A stretch of 64,000 nucleotides of DNA from Nocardioides xinjiangensis (GTDB taxonomy: Bacteria; Actinomycetota; Actinomycetes; Propionibacteriales; Nocardioidaceae). A model generated the notes under the pieces. It was not told the DNA's origin, searched no databases, and saw only the letters and a program-made list of their open reading frames with translations. Below, piece after piece: positions 44,633-53,512 of this stretch. Every line of letters starts with the position of its first letter. The first letter of the stretch is position 1. Position numbers and translations under genes: made by a program. The DNA is taken from positions 1,967,977 to 2,031,976 of the forward strand of contig NZ_JAFMSY010000001.1 in assembly GCF_017916455.1 (NCBI RefSeq). The letters are read 5' to 3'.

Positions 44633-46003
44633 GTGTCGGACGTCGCGATGCCCGGCTCGACCGCCGCGACGATCGCGCTGAGCATCCGCGGGCCCGCCGG
44701 GGTGCTCGACCTCGTCGTGCCGGCCGGCGCGACGCCCGTCGACGTCGCACGCGAGTACGCCGCCCAGGCCGACGTCGCCGGCATCCCGCTGCTGCAGACC
44801 GCCCTCGGCGAGCGCCTCAACGCCGCGGTGCCGCTCGCCGATGCGGGCATCCAGACCGGTGACCTGCTCGTGGCGACGACCGGGGTGCACCGCCCGCGCC
44901 GGGTGACGCTGCTCGAGGCCGCGAAGAACGCGCCCGAGAGCCCGGCGCTGGCGTCGCTGGTCGCCGCGACCGCCTCGCTCGTCGCCGGCCTCGCCGCCTG
45001 GTACGCCGGACGGTCGGGGGACGACACGGTCCGCACCGTCGCCGTCGGCCTGCTGCTCGCGTGCGCCCTCGGCGGCGCGCTGCCGATCGGCCGGCACACG
45101 CGCCAGCGCGCCGCGGCGGCGCCGGCCTTCGGCGCCGCCGCCGCCTTCGCGGCGCTCCACGAACCCGGTGTCCACCTGCTTCCCGCCATCCTCGGCGCCG
45201 CCGGCATCTCGGCGGCCGTGGTCGCCGGCATCGGTCGTGCGCTCGCCGTCGACGACGGGGCGGAGGTGGCCACGGTGTGGATCGCCGGCGGGCTCACGGT
45301 GTTCGGGTGCTGCGCGCTGCCGACCCTGCTCGGGTGGGACGACCGGATCGCGTGGACCCTGCTGGTCCTCATGTCGATGATGGCCGCGCGCTTCGCGCCC
45401 GCGCTCGCCGTCGACGTGCCCGACGAGGCCCTCCTCGACCTCGACCGGCTCGCCGTCACCGCCTGGTCGGCGCGCGACGGCGGGCGGCGGGCACGCCGCG
45501 GCCGGGTCGTCGTCGCCGCGGACGCGATGGAGCGGCTGGTGCGTCGCGCCTCGCGCACCGTCACGGGCGCCGCAGCCGCGGTCCTGGTGACCGTCGTCAT
45601 CGCGAGCCCGCTGCTGCTGACCAGCGCGACCATCGACCTCGACCGCATCGGGGCGCGATGCCTGGTGCTCTTCGCCGGCTGCGCGCTGCTGCTGGCCGCC
45701 CGCTCCTACCGGCACGCGGCCGCCCGCGCGCTCCTGCGGCTCGCCGGGCTCGGGGCCCTGGTCGCGCTCGCGGTGCACCTCGTCGCAGGACCCGGCGCGG
45801 CGCACCTCGACACCTTCGGCTACCTGGCCGTCGGGCTCGGCCTCGTGGCGGTCGCGGCGGCGGTGGCCACGGGCCGCGGCTGGCGCTCGGTGTGGTGGTC
45901 GCGGCGGGCGGAGGTCGCGGAGTCGCTGTGCGGCAGCCTCGCCTTCGCGGCGGCGGTCGTCGCGGCGGGCGTCTTCCGGCGCCTGTGGGAAATGACCTCG
46001 TGA
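44633..46003 (+). CDS. eccD: EccD-like membrane channel protein, copy 1 (456 aa)
   Basis: Residues up to about 90 look like the ubiquitin-like YukD domain of EccD (TIALSIRGPAGVLDLVVPAG, then LADAGIQTGDLLVATT), followed by about 11 membrane helices. EccD forms the dimeric membrane barrel of ESX pores. GTG 44633 is preferred over GTG 44627 because AAGGGGG must be spaced from the start; ATG 44648 is also possible. It is divergent from eccC and directly upstream of the WXG100 pair. A second, clearly different EccD follows the pair, so this is one of two EccD paralogues. Confidence 0.75.
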   Translation: MSDVAMPGSTAATIALSIRGPAGVLDLVVPAGATPVDVAREYAAQADVAGIPLLQTALGERLNAAVPLADAGIQTGDLLVATTGVHRPRRVTLLEAAKNAPESPALASLVAATASLVAGLAAWYAGRSGDDTVRTVAVGLLLACALGGALPIGRHTRQRAAAAPAFGAAAAFAALHEPGVHLLPAILGAAGISAAVVAGIGRALAVDDGAEVATVWIAGGLTVFGCCALPTLLGWDDRIAWTLLVLMSMMAARFAPALAVDVPDEALLDLDRLAVTAWSARDGGRRARRGRVVVAADAMERLVRRASRTVTGAAAAVLVTVVIASPLLLTSATIDLDRIGARCLVLFAGCALLLAARSYRHAAARALLRLAGLGALVALAVHLVAGPGAAHLDTFGYLAVGLGLVAVAAAVATGRGWRSVWWSRRAEVAESLCGSLAFAAAVVAAGVFRRLWEMTS

Positions 46004-46145
46004 TGTTTAGCGGTGACCCGGTCGGGTAGACGCCCGATCAGCGCGGGGGGTCGGGACGTCTCCCCGAGCGCAGGACGCCGTCCGGCGGACCACCAAACAC
46101 ACACGAGACTCGGTCGGTTCGACCGCCGAGGGAGAAGGATCTTTC

Positions 46146-46457
46146 ATGAGCGAGATGTACGGCCAGACAGAGAAGGCCCTCTCCAAGGGTGCCGACTTCG
46201 TCGACCAGGCCCGCGGCGACGTCAAGAACAAGTGCGGCGTGCTGTCCGGCAACATCCAGTCGATGATGGCTGGCTGGGGCGGTCAGGGCGCCACGGCGTT
46301 CAACAACCTGATGATCGCCTGGGACCAGAAGCAGGAGACCATCCTCAAGGCCCTCGACCAGCTCTCGGCCGCGATGAAGGAGACCGAGCGCGACAACGTC
46401 TCGACCGACGAGGCCCAGTCCGCCACCCACGCCAACCTCCAGAGCCGTCTCGGCTGA
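46146..46457 (+). CDS. WXG100 family protein, first of a pair (EsxB-like, 103 aa)
   Basis: Classic WXG100 size and shape: a long helix (TEKALSKGADFVDQARGDVK), a turn with W44-G45-G46 in MAGWGGQGATAF, and a second helix (QETILKALDQLSAAMKETER). The C-terminus has no YxxxD/E signal. Ribosome site GAGAAGGATC is before ATG 46146, and a bulged CTCGG/CCGAG hairpin lies in the leader just upstream. It would form a heterodimer with the next gene's product and be exported through the EccB-C-D complex. Confidence 0.92.
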   Translation: MSEMYGQTEKALSKGADFVDQARGDVKNKCGVLSGNIQSMMAGWGGQGATAFNNLMIAWDQKQETILKALDQLSAAMKETERDNVSTDEAQSATHANLQSRLG

Positions 46458-46493
46458 CGCCGGCGCCCCGACCCGACAGACCAGGAGATCGAC

Positions 46494-46784
46494 ATGACTT
46501 TCGACGGAATCAAGGTCCAGCACGGACACCTCGACACGGGTGCGGCCGACGTGATGAAGGCCGCCAAGGACATCGAGGCCCGCCTCGACCAGCTCGAGAA
46601 CGAGCTCAACCCGCTCAAGTCGGACTGGAACGGTAACGCCAAGATGGCCTACGACCAGGCCAAGGCCCGGTGGGACCAGGCGATGTCCGAGATGACCCTC
46701 CTGCTCCAGCAGGCCAGCCAGGGGGTCGACGCGTCCAACGCCGAGTACAAGGCCGCCGACGCGCGCGGAGCCAACCGGTTCTGA
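46494..46784 (+). CDS. WXG100 family protein with YxxxD export signal (EsxA-like, 96 aa)
   Basis: A second WXG100 protein 36 nt downstream of the first. The turn is SDWNGNAKMAY (W45-N46-G47), between two amphipathic helices. Near the C-terminus SNAEYKAADARGANRF contains Y-K-A-A-D, the YxxxD/E signal that directs ESX substrates to EccC. In known pairs only one partner carries this motif, which is what is seen here. AGGAGATCGAC precedes the ATG. Confidence 0.93.
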   Translation: MTFDGIKVQHGHLDTGAADVMKAAKDIEARLDQLENELNPLKSDWNGNAKMAYDQAKARWDQAMSEMTLLLQQASQGVDASNAEYKAADARGANRF

Positions 46785-46814
46785 AACCCACCGGCTCGGC
46801 GCCCGCGCCGGCCA

Positions 46815-46852
46815 CCGAGGCCGGTCGTCCCTCTCGGGCCGACCGGCCTCGG
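46815..46852 (+). terminator. hairpin between the WXG100 pair and eccD2
   Basis: CCGAGGCCGGTCG at 46815-46827 pairs perfectly with CGACCGGCCTCGG at 46840-46852, 31 nt after the EsxA-like stop. It can attenuate read-through so that the small substrates are made in excess over the machinery genes; a TAGGCT box at 46878-46883 could then start a separate eccD2-eccB-mycP transcript. Confidence 0.8.
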
Positions 46853-46949
46853 CCCGATTTCGGGGTGCGCCTTCGCCTAGGCTGCTCCCCGTCCGGCGCC
46901 GCCGCACCGCACGCGCGCGTGGGAGAACGACGATCAGGGGGAGACGCCA

Positions 46950-48332
46950 ATGAGCCAGGGGTCCTCGGTCGCCTCGGGACTGGTCCGGGTGACCATCGCC
47001 TCGGGGTCCCGTCGCGTCGACCTGGTGCTGCCCGGCGCCATCCCCGTCGCCGAGCTCGTGCCCGAGCTCGCCCGGTCGGTCGGCCTGCTGGACGCCTCCA
47101 CCGTCTACGGCGGCTATCGCCTGGTCACCCAGGAGGGCCGGGTCCTGGCCGACAACGCCGGACTCACCATGCAGGGCATCGAGGACGGCGGCCTGCTGAC
47201 CGTCACCGCCGGCGTCGACGAGAAGGCGCCCCGCGTCTACGACGACGTGGTGGAGGCGATGGCCGACGTCGTGGAGAACGAGCTCAAGCCGTGGGAGCCC
47301 GCGGCGGGGCGGCGTACGGCACTGGGTGCGGGCAGCATCCTGCTCGGCCTGGGTGCCCTCGCGCTCCTGCTGCAGGGCGAGAGCCTGCTCGGCGGCGTGG
47401 CCGCGGCCGTCATCGCCTGTCTGCTCGTGGTGGGTGGCGTCGTGCTCGCCCGCGCCCAGCGCGAGCCGGAGGCCGCCATCGCGGTCTCGCTGCTGGCCGC
47501 GCTCTACGCCGGCGTCGCGGGCCTGCTCCTCGCGCCGGGTGAGCTGCCCATTTGGAGCTGGCCGCTCGCCGACACCTTCTTCGGCGACCCGCTCCTCTAC
47601 GCGGGGCTGGGTGTCCTCGCCGTCGGCCTGTTCGCGGTGGTCGGGCTCCAGGACGGCCGACCGCTGGTCATCCCGGCCATCGTGGTCGGCGGCGTCCTCG
47701 TGGCCGGCTCGCTGCTGGTGCGGGTCGCCTCGCTCGAGCCGAGCGTCGTCCTCACGGTGCTGCTCACCCTCGTCGTGCTGGCCGGCAGCGTCTTCCCCTG
47801 GCTCGCCCTCGGCGTCACCGGCACCAGCGTCGACCAGCTCTACTCGCTGCACGACATCACCGCCGACCCCGACGAGATCGACCCCGGCGAGGTGGCCGAC
47901 GACGCCCGCGTCGGACACGAGATCCTCTTCGCGGTGTCCGCCACCGTCGGGACGCTGCTCGTCCTCCTCGCGCCGTTCGCGGTCGGCCGCGGCGTCCACG
48001 GCACCGTCCTCGCTGCGGTGTGCTGCCTGGCGGTCATGTTCCGCACCCGCCAGTACCGCACCGGCTCCGAGGTCCTGGCCGGGCTCGCCTCCGGCATCCT
48101 CGGCCTGGTGTCGGTGGCGGTCGCCATGCTGCTGATCCACGACGAGTGGCGCGCCGGGGCGGCCATCGGCCTCGCCGGTGTCGGTGCCGTGCTGCTGTCG
48201 CTCACCCTGGTCCCCGCCTCGCCCTCCGTTCGCCGGGGACGCATGGGCGACGTCGTGGAGACCATGACCCTGCTGGCGCTGCTGCCGCTGATGGTCCTCG
48301 CGGCCGGGTTCGTCTCCGCGGTGGCGGGCTGA
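46950..48332 (+). CDS. eccD: type VII secretion membrane channel EccD, copy 2 (460 aa)
   Basis: An N-terminal ubiquitin-like domain (VRVTIASGSRRVDLVLPGAI, PVAELVPELARSVG, then LTMQGIEDGGLLTVTAG, residues 11-90) is followed by a linker and 11 predicted membrane helices ending GDVVETMTLLALLPLMVLAAG, an arrangement diagnostic of EccD. The ATG is preceded by AGGGGGAGACGCC. It is more canonical than copy 1 at 44633. It leads eccB and mycP, spaced by 16 nt and overlapping, respectively. Confidence 0.9.
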   Translation: MSQGSSVASGLVRVTIASGSRRVDLVLPGAIPVAELVPELARSVGLLDASTVYGGYRLVTQEGRVLADNAGLTMQGIEDGGLLTVTAGVDEKAPRVYDDVVEAMADVVENELKPWEPAAGRRTALGAGSILLGLGALALLLQGESLLGGVAAAVIACLLVVGGVVLARAQREPEAAIAVSLLAALYAGVAGLLLAPGELPIWSWPLADTFFGDPLLYAGLGVLAVGLFAVVGLQDGRPLVIPAIVVGGVLVAGSLLVRVASLEPSVVLTVLLTLVVLAGSVFPWLALGVTGTSVDQLYSLHDITADPDEIDPGEVADDARVGHEILFAVSATVGTLLVLLAPFAVGRGVHGTVLAAVCCLAVMFRTRQYRTGSEVLAGLASGILGLVSVAVAMLLIHDEWRAGAAIGLAGVGAVLLSLTLVPASPSVRRGRMGDVVETMTLLALLPLMVLAAGFVSAVAG

Positions 48333-48348
48333 GGCGGCACCGGTACCC

Positions 48349-49767
48349 ATGGCGACCAAGAAGGACCTCGTCGAGGCGCACGCGTTCAGCCGGCGACGCC
48401 TGGTGACGGCGTTCGTCTCGGGCGCTCCCGGCGGCCGCGAGGTCGAGCCGGTCCGACCGGGGCGGGTGCTGATCGGCGGCATCGCGCTGTCGGTGCTGCT
48501 CCTCGCCGGCGCCGCCATCGCCGGCTTCCTGCTCGGCCGACCCCCCGCGGAGTGGCTCGACAAGGGCAGCTTCGTCATCTCCAAGGACACCGGCGAGCAG
48601 TACGTCGTCCTCCGCGGTGGCGAGGACCCCCTCCTCCAGCGGGTGCCCAACTACGTCTCCGCCCAGCTGCTGCTCGGGCAGGCGGAGCTCACCCCGTACA
48701 CGGTGCGCGACAAGTACATCCGCACCGTGCAGCTCGGCGAGGACCTCGGCATCGAGGGCGCGCCGGCCGGCCTGCCGTCGGCCGACGAGCTGGTCGGTGA
48801 CGGCTGGACCGCGTGCACCGGGTCCGGGGTCGGCATCCAGCTGGCGATCCAGCAGACGCCGGCGGTCGAGGACCGGGTGGGCTCGGCGTTCCTCGTCGAG
48901 AGCAGGGGGAGGCAGTGGCTGATCGCGACCGCGCCGGCGGTCGGCAGCACCCCGGGCCGCGCCTACCGCTTCGCCATGCCGAGCGACGAGACGCAGTCCT
49001 CGACGCTGGGGACCCGCCTGGGCTTCGGTGCCTCGGCCACCGAGGTGGACGAGGCCTGGCTCAACCTCTTCCCGGTGGGCGACGAGCTCGAGCGTAACGC
49101 GTTCGGCGTGACCCGCGCGGGGGAGCGGGTGCCGTACGCCGCCACCGGCACGGACCTGTCCCGCTACCGCATCGGCGACCTCCTGCGGTCCGGCACCGGT
49201 GCCTACTACCTGCTCGGCGACGAGAAGCCCGAGCGCCTCACCGACTTCGCCGCCATGGTCTACGGCGTGGTCGGCGGCCCCGCCGAGGACCTCCCGGAGG
49301 ACCTCATCGCCTCCTTCGGCGACGTCCGGTTCCCGGCCGAGTGGCCGGACGAGGTCCCGCAGCCGATCGCCGACGGCGCGCTGTGCGCGGTGCTGCACCC
49401 CGGTGCGGACCGGGCCGCCTCGGTCAGCCTGGCGACGAACCCGACGGGCGCAGCCGACCCGGCGGAGGTCGGCGCCGGCCACCACGCCGTCGACGTCGAG
49501 CCCAGCGCGGGCGCCTACGTGCTGTCCGGCTCGGGGGAGACCGCCGACAGCGGCACGCCCTACGTCGTCGACACGAAGGGCGCCAAGTACCTGCTCATCG
49601 GCTCCGAGGTGCCCGACTACATCGGCTACGCCGAGGTCGACCCCCCGCTGGTGCCGAGCTCGTGGCTGGAGTTCTTCGAGCCGGGCGTCCCGCTCTCGAC
49701 CAACAGCGCGCGACGCGTGCCCGAGGACGCCCCGCCGGCCGACGACGCGGCGGCGGACGCGGGCTGA
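48349..49767 (+). CDS. eccB: type VII secretion protein EccB (472 aa)
   Basis: The N-terminus MATKKDLVEAHAFSRRRLVTAFVSGAPGG is the hallmark EccB cytoplasmic tail, followed by one membrane helix (about residues 46-66) and a large extracytoplasmic domain of repeats (GSFVISKDTGEQYVVL, LFPVGDELERNAFGVT, YVVDTKGAKYLLIGSE). EccB forms the periplasm-facing dimer of the ESX pore. Its stop overlaps the mycP start by one base (TGATG). Confidence 0.94.
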   Translation: MATKKDLVEAHAFSRRRLVTAFVSGAPGGREVEPVRPGRVLIGGIALSVLLLAGAAIAGFLLGRPPAEWLDKGSFVISKDTGEQYVVLRGGEDPLLQRVPNYVSAQLLLGQAELTPYTVRDKYIRTVQLGEDLGIEGAPAGLPSADELVGDGWTACTGSGVGIQLAIQQTPAVEDRVGSAFLVESRGRQWLIATAPAVGSTPGRAYRFAMPSDETQSSTLGTRLGFGASATEVDEAWLNLFPVGDELERNAFGVTRAGERVPYAATGTDLSRYRIGDLLRSGTGAYYLLGDEKPERLTDFAAMVYGVVGGPAEDLPEDLIASFGDVRFPAEWPDEVPQPIADGALCAVLHPGADRAASVSLATNPTGAADPAEVGAGHHAVDVEPSAGAYVLSGSGETADSGTPYVVDTKGAKYLLIGSEVPDYIGYAEVDPPLVPSSWLEFFEPGVPLSTNSARRVPEDAPPADDAAADAG

Positions 49768-50999
49768 TGGGCCGCACGCGACTGCGGGCGACGGTCGCCG
49801 CCGGTGTGCTGGCCGCCTCGGTCGTCCCCGCCTGGGCCCCCGCGGCCGAGGCCGACCACTCGGCGCCGTGCCTCACCGACCAGGTGCCCGGCTCGGAGCG
49901 TCTCGCCGACGCGCACGCCGACGAGAACCTCGCGCTCGAGCGCATGCACGTCGAGCAGGCGCACGAGGTCGGCACCGGACGCGGCGCGAAGGTGGCGGTG
50001 ATCGACAGCGGCGTCGCGCCGGTGGACGGCCTCGCCGTCACCGGTCGCGTCGCGATCCCGGGCGTCGCACCCGACGCCGTCCTGTCCGGCCACGGCACGA
50101 TCGTCGCCGGCCTGATCGCCGGGCCGCGCGGGGTCGCGCCCGACGCCGAGGTGTTCGACGTCAAGGTGTTCGACGTCGAGCAGGCAGACCCGAGCCGCGG
50201 CGAGCGGCCGCTGACCTCCGCCGGCATCGTCGCCGGCATCGAGGCGGTCATCGCCGCGCAGCCGCGGCAGCGGTTCGACGTCGTCAACATCTCCCTCGCG
50301 GTCCGTCAGTCCGACCCGGCGCTCGAGGCGGCCGTCGCCCGCCTCGTGGCGCTCGACGTGGTGGTGGTCGCCGCAGCCGGCAACGTCGACGGCGACGCCG
50401 ACACCGGCCGGGGCACGCCCGGCAACGACGCCGAGGTCTTCCCCGCCGACTACCCCGGCGTGCTCACGGTGAGCGCGACCCCGCCGGGCGACGAGAGTCC
50501 CGCCGGCTACGTGCTGCCCAACCTGGACACCGACGTCGCCGCGCCGACACTGGGCGCCGTCTCCCTCAACGCCACCGGGCAGGTCTGCGTCGTCGACGAG
50601 GTCGCGACCTCATGGGCCGCCGCCGAGGTCAGCGGCGTCCTGGCACTGCTGGCGCAGCGCTTCCCGCGGGAGACGCCTCGCCAGCTCGTGGCACGGCTCC
50701 GGGCCACCACCGAGGGCGGCGGCGCCTCGCAGCGGCACGCCGTCGAGAACCCGTGGACCGGCGCCGGTGTCGTGCAGGCCCACGACGCGCTGACCCGCCA
50801 GATCGAGCCGGGACGCCGCGGCACGGTCCGCACGACGGTGCGGGAGACCCGCGCCGACGCGCAGGCGCCGCCGGCGCCGGAGCGGGTCGACCTGTTCAGC
50901 ACGCCGCGAGCGATCCTGCTGTGGTCGGGCCTCGCGGCCGGGTCGCTGCTCGCGCTCGCGTTCATGCTGCGGCCGCTGGTGCGCCGGTCGCGGCCGTAA
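49767..50999 (+). CDS. mycP: type VII secretion-associated serine protease mycosin (410 aa)
   Basis: A subtilisin (S8) protease with signal peptide (residues 1-28), catalytic D80 in VAVIDSGVA, H109 in SGHGTIVAG, oxyanion N in VVAAAGN, and S282 in ATSWAAAEVSGV, plus a C-terminal membrane anchor (residues about 385-405) with a short basic tail. The serine block is divergent: the usual GTSFAAPxVSG has A for G and lacks the proline. Mycosins cap and stabilise the ESX complex and can process substrates. It ends the eccD2-eccB-mycP unit. Confidence 0.92.
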   Translation: MGRTRLRATVAAGVLAASVVPAWAPAAEADHSAPCLTDQVPGSERLADAHADENLALERMHVEQAHEVGTGRGAKVAVIDSGVAPVDGLAVTGRVAIPGVAPDAVLSGHGTIVAGLIAGPRGVAPDAEVFDVKVFDVEQADPSRGERPLTSAGIVAGIEAVIAAQPRQRFDVVNISLAVRQSDPALEAAVARLVALDVVVVAAAGNVDGDADTGRGTPGNDAEVFPADYPGVLTVSATPPGDESPAGYVLPNLDTDVAAPTLGAVSLNATGQVCVVDEVATSWAAAEVSGVLALLAQRFPRETPRQLVARLRATTEGGGASQRHAVENPWTGAGVVQAHDALTRQIEPGRRGTVRTTVRETRADAQAPPAPERVDLFSTPRAILLWSGLAAGSLLALAFMLRPLVRRSRP

Positions 51000-51021
51000 C
51001 GGGGGTGGCGCGTGGTGCGGC

Positions 51022-52104
51022 ATGATGGAATGGACCATGACCGACACCGCGGACGAGCCCGTCGCCGTGATCCTGGCGGGCGGCCAGGGGTCGCGCCTGT
51101 GGCCGATCAGCCGGGACCGCGCCCCCAAGCAGTTCCAGCCGGTCGTCCGCGACCGGCCACTCCTCACCGGCACGATCGAGCGGCTGAGCGAGATCGTCGA
51201 CCCGCGCCGAATCCATGTCTCCACGCGGGCTCGCTTCGCCGACGCAGCGCGCGCGAACCTCGGCCCGGTGCCGGCCGAGAACCTGATCCTGGAGGAGGAC
51301 CCGGCCGGCCCGGCGACCGCCTTCGCGCTCAGCCTCGCGACCCTCGCCCAGGAGTACGGCGACGTTCCTGCACTCATCGCCCCCTCGGACCACCTCATCA
51401 ACGAGGAGGAAGCCTTCAACGCGGCCTCGCGCGACATGCTCGCCCAGCTCGAGGAGTCCCCGGGCTCGATGGTGGTGCTGGGTGCGCAGCCGACGCGGTA
51501 CGACCCCAGCCTCGGCTACATCCACACCAAGGGTGGGGACGGCGCGGTCGAGGTGATCGCGTCGTTCCACGAGAAGCCCGACGCGGAGACGGTCGACGAG
51601 CTGGCAGGCACCGGTTCGCTCTACTGGAACACTGCCTGCTACGGCGTACGGGTGGGTCCGGCGTGTGACGCCTACCGGACGGCGCTGCCGTTGATCTTCG
51701 ACGCGATCGAGCGATTCGCGCGCGGCCGTACCGCCGACCAGGCCTACCGGGGAGCGGCCATCGGCGGCCACGAGATCCATCCCCTGATGTGGGCCGGGAT
51801 GGAGTGCCTGGTCGTGCCCCGCCAGCTGGGGTGGACCGACGTCGGCACCTGGACCCGCCTGGAGCGGGTGCTGCACGACCAGCGGGTCACCTCGATCGGT
51901 CCCGCGCTGCAGCTGGACGCCGAGGACACCCTCGTGGCCAGCATGGACGGGCGCCCCGTCGTCACGCTGGGTGCCCGGGGACTCATCGTGGTCACCCACG
52001 AGGACGCCGTCTACGTGCTCGACAAGCAGAAGGCACTTGACACCGGCACGCTGGAGCGGCTGCGTTCGCTCCTCGCGGCCAGCACGCGCGAAGATCTCCT
52101 CTGA
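51022..52104 (+). CDS. manC: mannose-1-phosphate guanylyltransferase-like nucleotidyltransferase (360 aa)
   Basis: The nucleotidyltransferase motif VILAGGQGSRLWPISRDRAPKQF (residues about 16-38) is that of ManC-type enzymes making GDP-mannose from mannose-1-phosphate and GTP. Further motifs are ALIAPSDHLI, FHEKPDAETVD and LYWNTACYG, then LGWTDVGTW. The C-terminal isomerase domain of bifunctional ManC/AlgA is absent or reduced. ATG 51037 is an equally good start. It lies 38 nt before the UDP-GlcNAc 2-epimerase gene, so the two are probably co-transcribed for envelope polysaccharide synthesis. Confidence 0.82.
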   Translation: MMEWTMTDTADEPVAVILAGGQGSRLWPISRDRAPKQFQPVVRDRPLLTGTIERLSEIVDPRRIHVSTRARFADAARANLGPVPAENLILEEDPAGPATAFALSLATLAQEYGDVPALIAPSDHLINEEEAFNAASRDMLAQLEESPGSMVVLGAQPTRYDPSLGYIHTKGGDGAVEVIASFHEKPDAETVDELAGTGSLYWNTACYGVRVGPACDAYRTALPLIFDAIERFARGRTADQAYRGAAIGGHEIHPLMWAGMECLVVPRQLGWTDVGTWTRLERVLHDQRVTSIGPALQLDAEDTLVASMDGRPVVTLGARGLIVVTHEDAVYVLDKQKALDTGTLERLRSLLAASTREDLL

Positions 52105-52142
52105 CCCGGCACCGGACGCGACGCACCCGAGCGAAGGAACCC

Positions 52143-53444
52143 ATGTCCCACGAGAACAGCCAGCACATCGTCGTCGTCGGCACCAAGCCCGACATCATCA
52201 AGCAGGCGCCGATCTACCACGAGCTGCGCGCCCGCGGTCACGACGTCGTGCTCTGCCACACCGGGCAGCACTACGACCACAACCTCTCGCAGTCGATGCT
52301 CGACGAGTTCGGCGTGCGCGAGGACATCAACCTGGAGGTACGCGGCGGCGTCAACGACCTCGTCTCCGGCATCACCGCCAAGCTCGCGCTCTACCTGCGC
52401 GGCTTCGCCGAGCGAGGCGGCTTCCCGATCACCTACGTCCACGGCGACACCACGACGGCCATGGCCGGCGCGCTGGCCACCTTCGGCGAGCGCCAGGCGC
52501 TGGTGCACGTCGAGGCCGGCCTCCGCACCCTCTCGCCCACGGCCGAGGTGCTCCGCGGCTGGCTCGAGCAGGGCGCCGACCTCGACTGGGCGTCGTTCCG
52601 CGAGCAGTCGATCGACCGCGCCAGCTGGTCCAAGGGCAGCCGCGAGCCGTCGCCCGAGCAGTTCAACACCCGCGTCGCCGACGCCGGCTCCGACCTGCAC
52701 GCCGCGCCGGTCGAGCTCAACCGCGAGTTCCTCGTCGAGGAGGGCTTCGCGCCGGCGGCCATCGACGTCGTCGGCAACTCCGTCGTCGACGCGCTCGCGC
52801 AGGCGGTCGCTGGCAGCGACAAGAACCAGGTGCTCCAGAAGTACCCGCAGATGGGCGACGGCTCGTTCCTCCGCTTCTGCGTGCACCGCCGGGAGAACAC
52901 GACCAACCGCGACCGGTTCAACCTGCTGATGGACGCCATGGAGGACCTGCTCGAGCAGGGGCACCACGTCCTCTTCATCCGTCTGCTGGGCACCGAGGCG
53001 GCCATCGACAACTTCGGCCGGCGCCAGTGGCTGGAGGACCTCGAGGCGCGGTTCGGCGACGCGCTCATCTCCACGCCGGTGTGGGACAGCTACCTCGACG
53101 TCGTCGCCGCGATGTCGATGTGCGCGGTCATCGTCACCGACTCCGGCAGCATCGTCGAGGAGGCCAACGTGCTGCAGGTGCCCTGCGTGACGCTGCGGTT
53201 CGGCTCCGACCGCTCCGAGACCTTCCTCGCCGGCAGCAACTTCCTCGCCCCGCCCGTCGACAAGACGCTGATGGTGAGCGTCATCCACAACGTCTTCGAG
53301 CACCGCGCGGAGCTCTCCTGGGAGCGGGTCTACCCCGAGAAGGCGTCGGCGATGCTGGCCGACGCGGTCGAGCGTCGCCTCGATGAGGGCAGCCTGCTGA
53401 TCTCCGAGGAGTGGCGCTACGGGCTCAAGGCCAAGCTGCGCTGA
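52143..53444 (+). CDS. wecB: UDP-N-acetylglucosamine 2-epimerase family protein with insertion (433 aa)
   Basis: GT-B fold with VVVGTKPDIIKQAPI, HTGQHYDHNLS, VHGDTTTAMAGALATF, VHVEAGLRTLSP, HRRENTTNRDRF and TDSGSIVEEANVLQVPCVTLR, all of the non-hydrolysing WecB/MnaA family that interconverts UDP-GlcNAc and UDP-ManNAc. Between HVEAGLRT and the later ELNREFLVEEGF there are about 45 extra residues (SPTAEVLRGWLEQGAD to GSDLHAAPV), and the family's PEExNR helix appears as PEQFNTR. The substrate may therefore differ from plain UDP-GlcNAc. It follows the ManC-like gene. Confidence 0.82.
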   Translation: MSHENSQHIVVVGTKPDIIKQAPIYHELRARGHDVVLCHTGQHYDHNLSQSMLDEFGVREDINLEVRGGVNDLVSGITAKLALYLRGFAERGGFPITYVHGDTTTAMAGALATFGERQALVHVEAGLRTLSPTAEVLRGWLEQGADLDWASFREQSIDRASWSKGSREPSPEQFNTRVADAGSDLHAAPVELNREFLVEEGFAPAAIDVVGNSVVDALAQAVAGSDKNQVLQKYPQMGDGSFLRFCVHRRENTTNRDRFNLLMDAMEDLLEQGHHVLFIRLLGTEAAIDNFGRRQWLEDLEARFGDALISTPVWDSYLDVVAAMSMCAVIVTDSGSIVEEANVLQVPCVTLRFGSDRSETFLAGSNFLAPPVDKTLMVSVIHNVFEHRAELSWERVYPEKASAMLADAVERRLDEGSLLISEEWRYGLKAKLR

Positions 53445-53470
53445 CGCCCTCACGACGCCGTCGCGACGTG

Positions 53471-53507
53471 ACGAGGGCCCCGCACCTGCTCGGTGCGGGG
53501 CCCTCGT
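53471..53507. terminator. 16-bp perfect bidirectional hairpin
   Basis: ACGAGGGCCCCGCACC at 53471-53486 pairs perfectly with GGTGCGGGGCCCTCGT at 53492-53507 (5-nt loop). It stands between the end of the epimerase gene and the 3' end of the convergent tRNA-Ser. Confidence 0.93.
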
Positions 53508-53512
53508 GCCGG

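Noticed and set aside
40746..44681. A 1311-codon plus-strand open frame
   Set aside because: Antisense shadow of eccC, which has three intact ATPase domains on the other strand.
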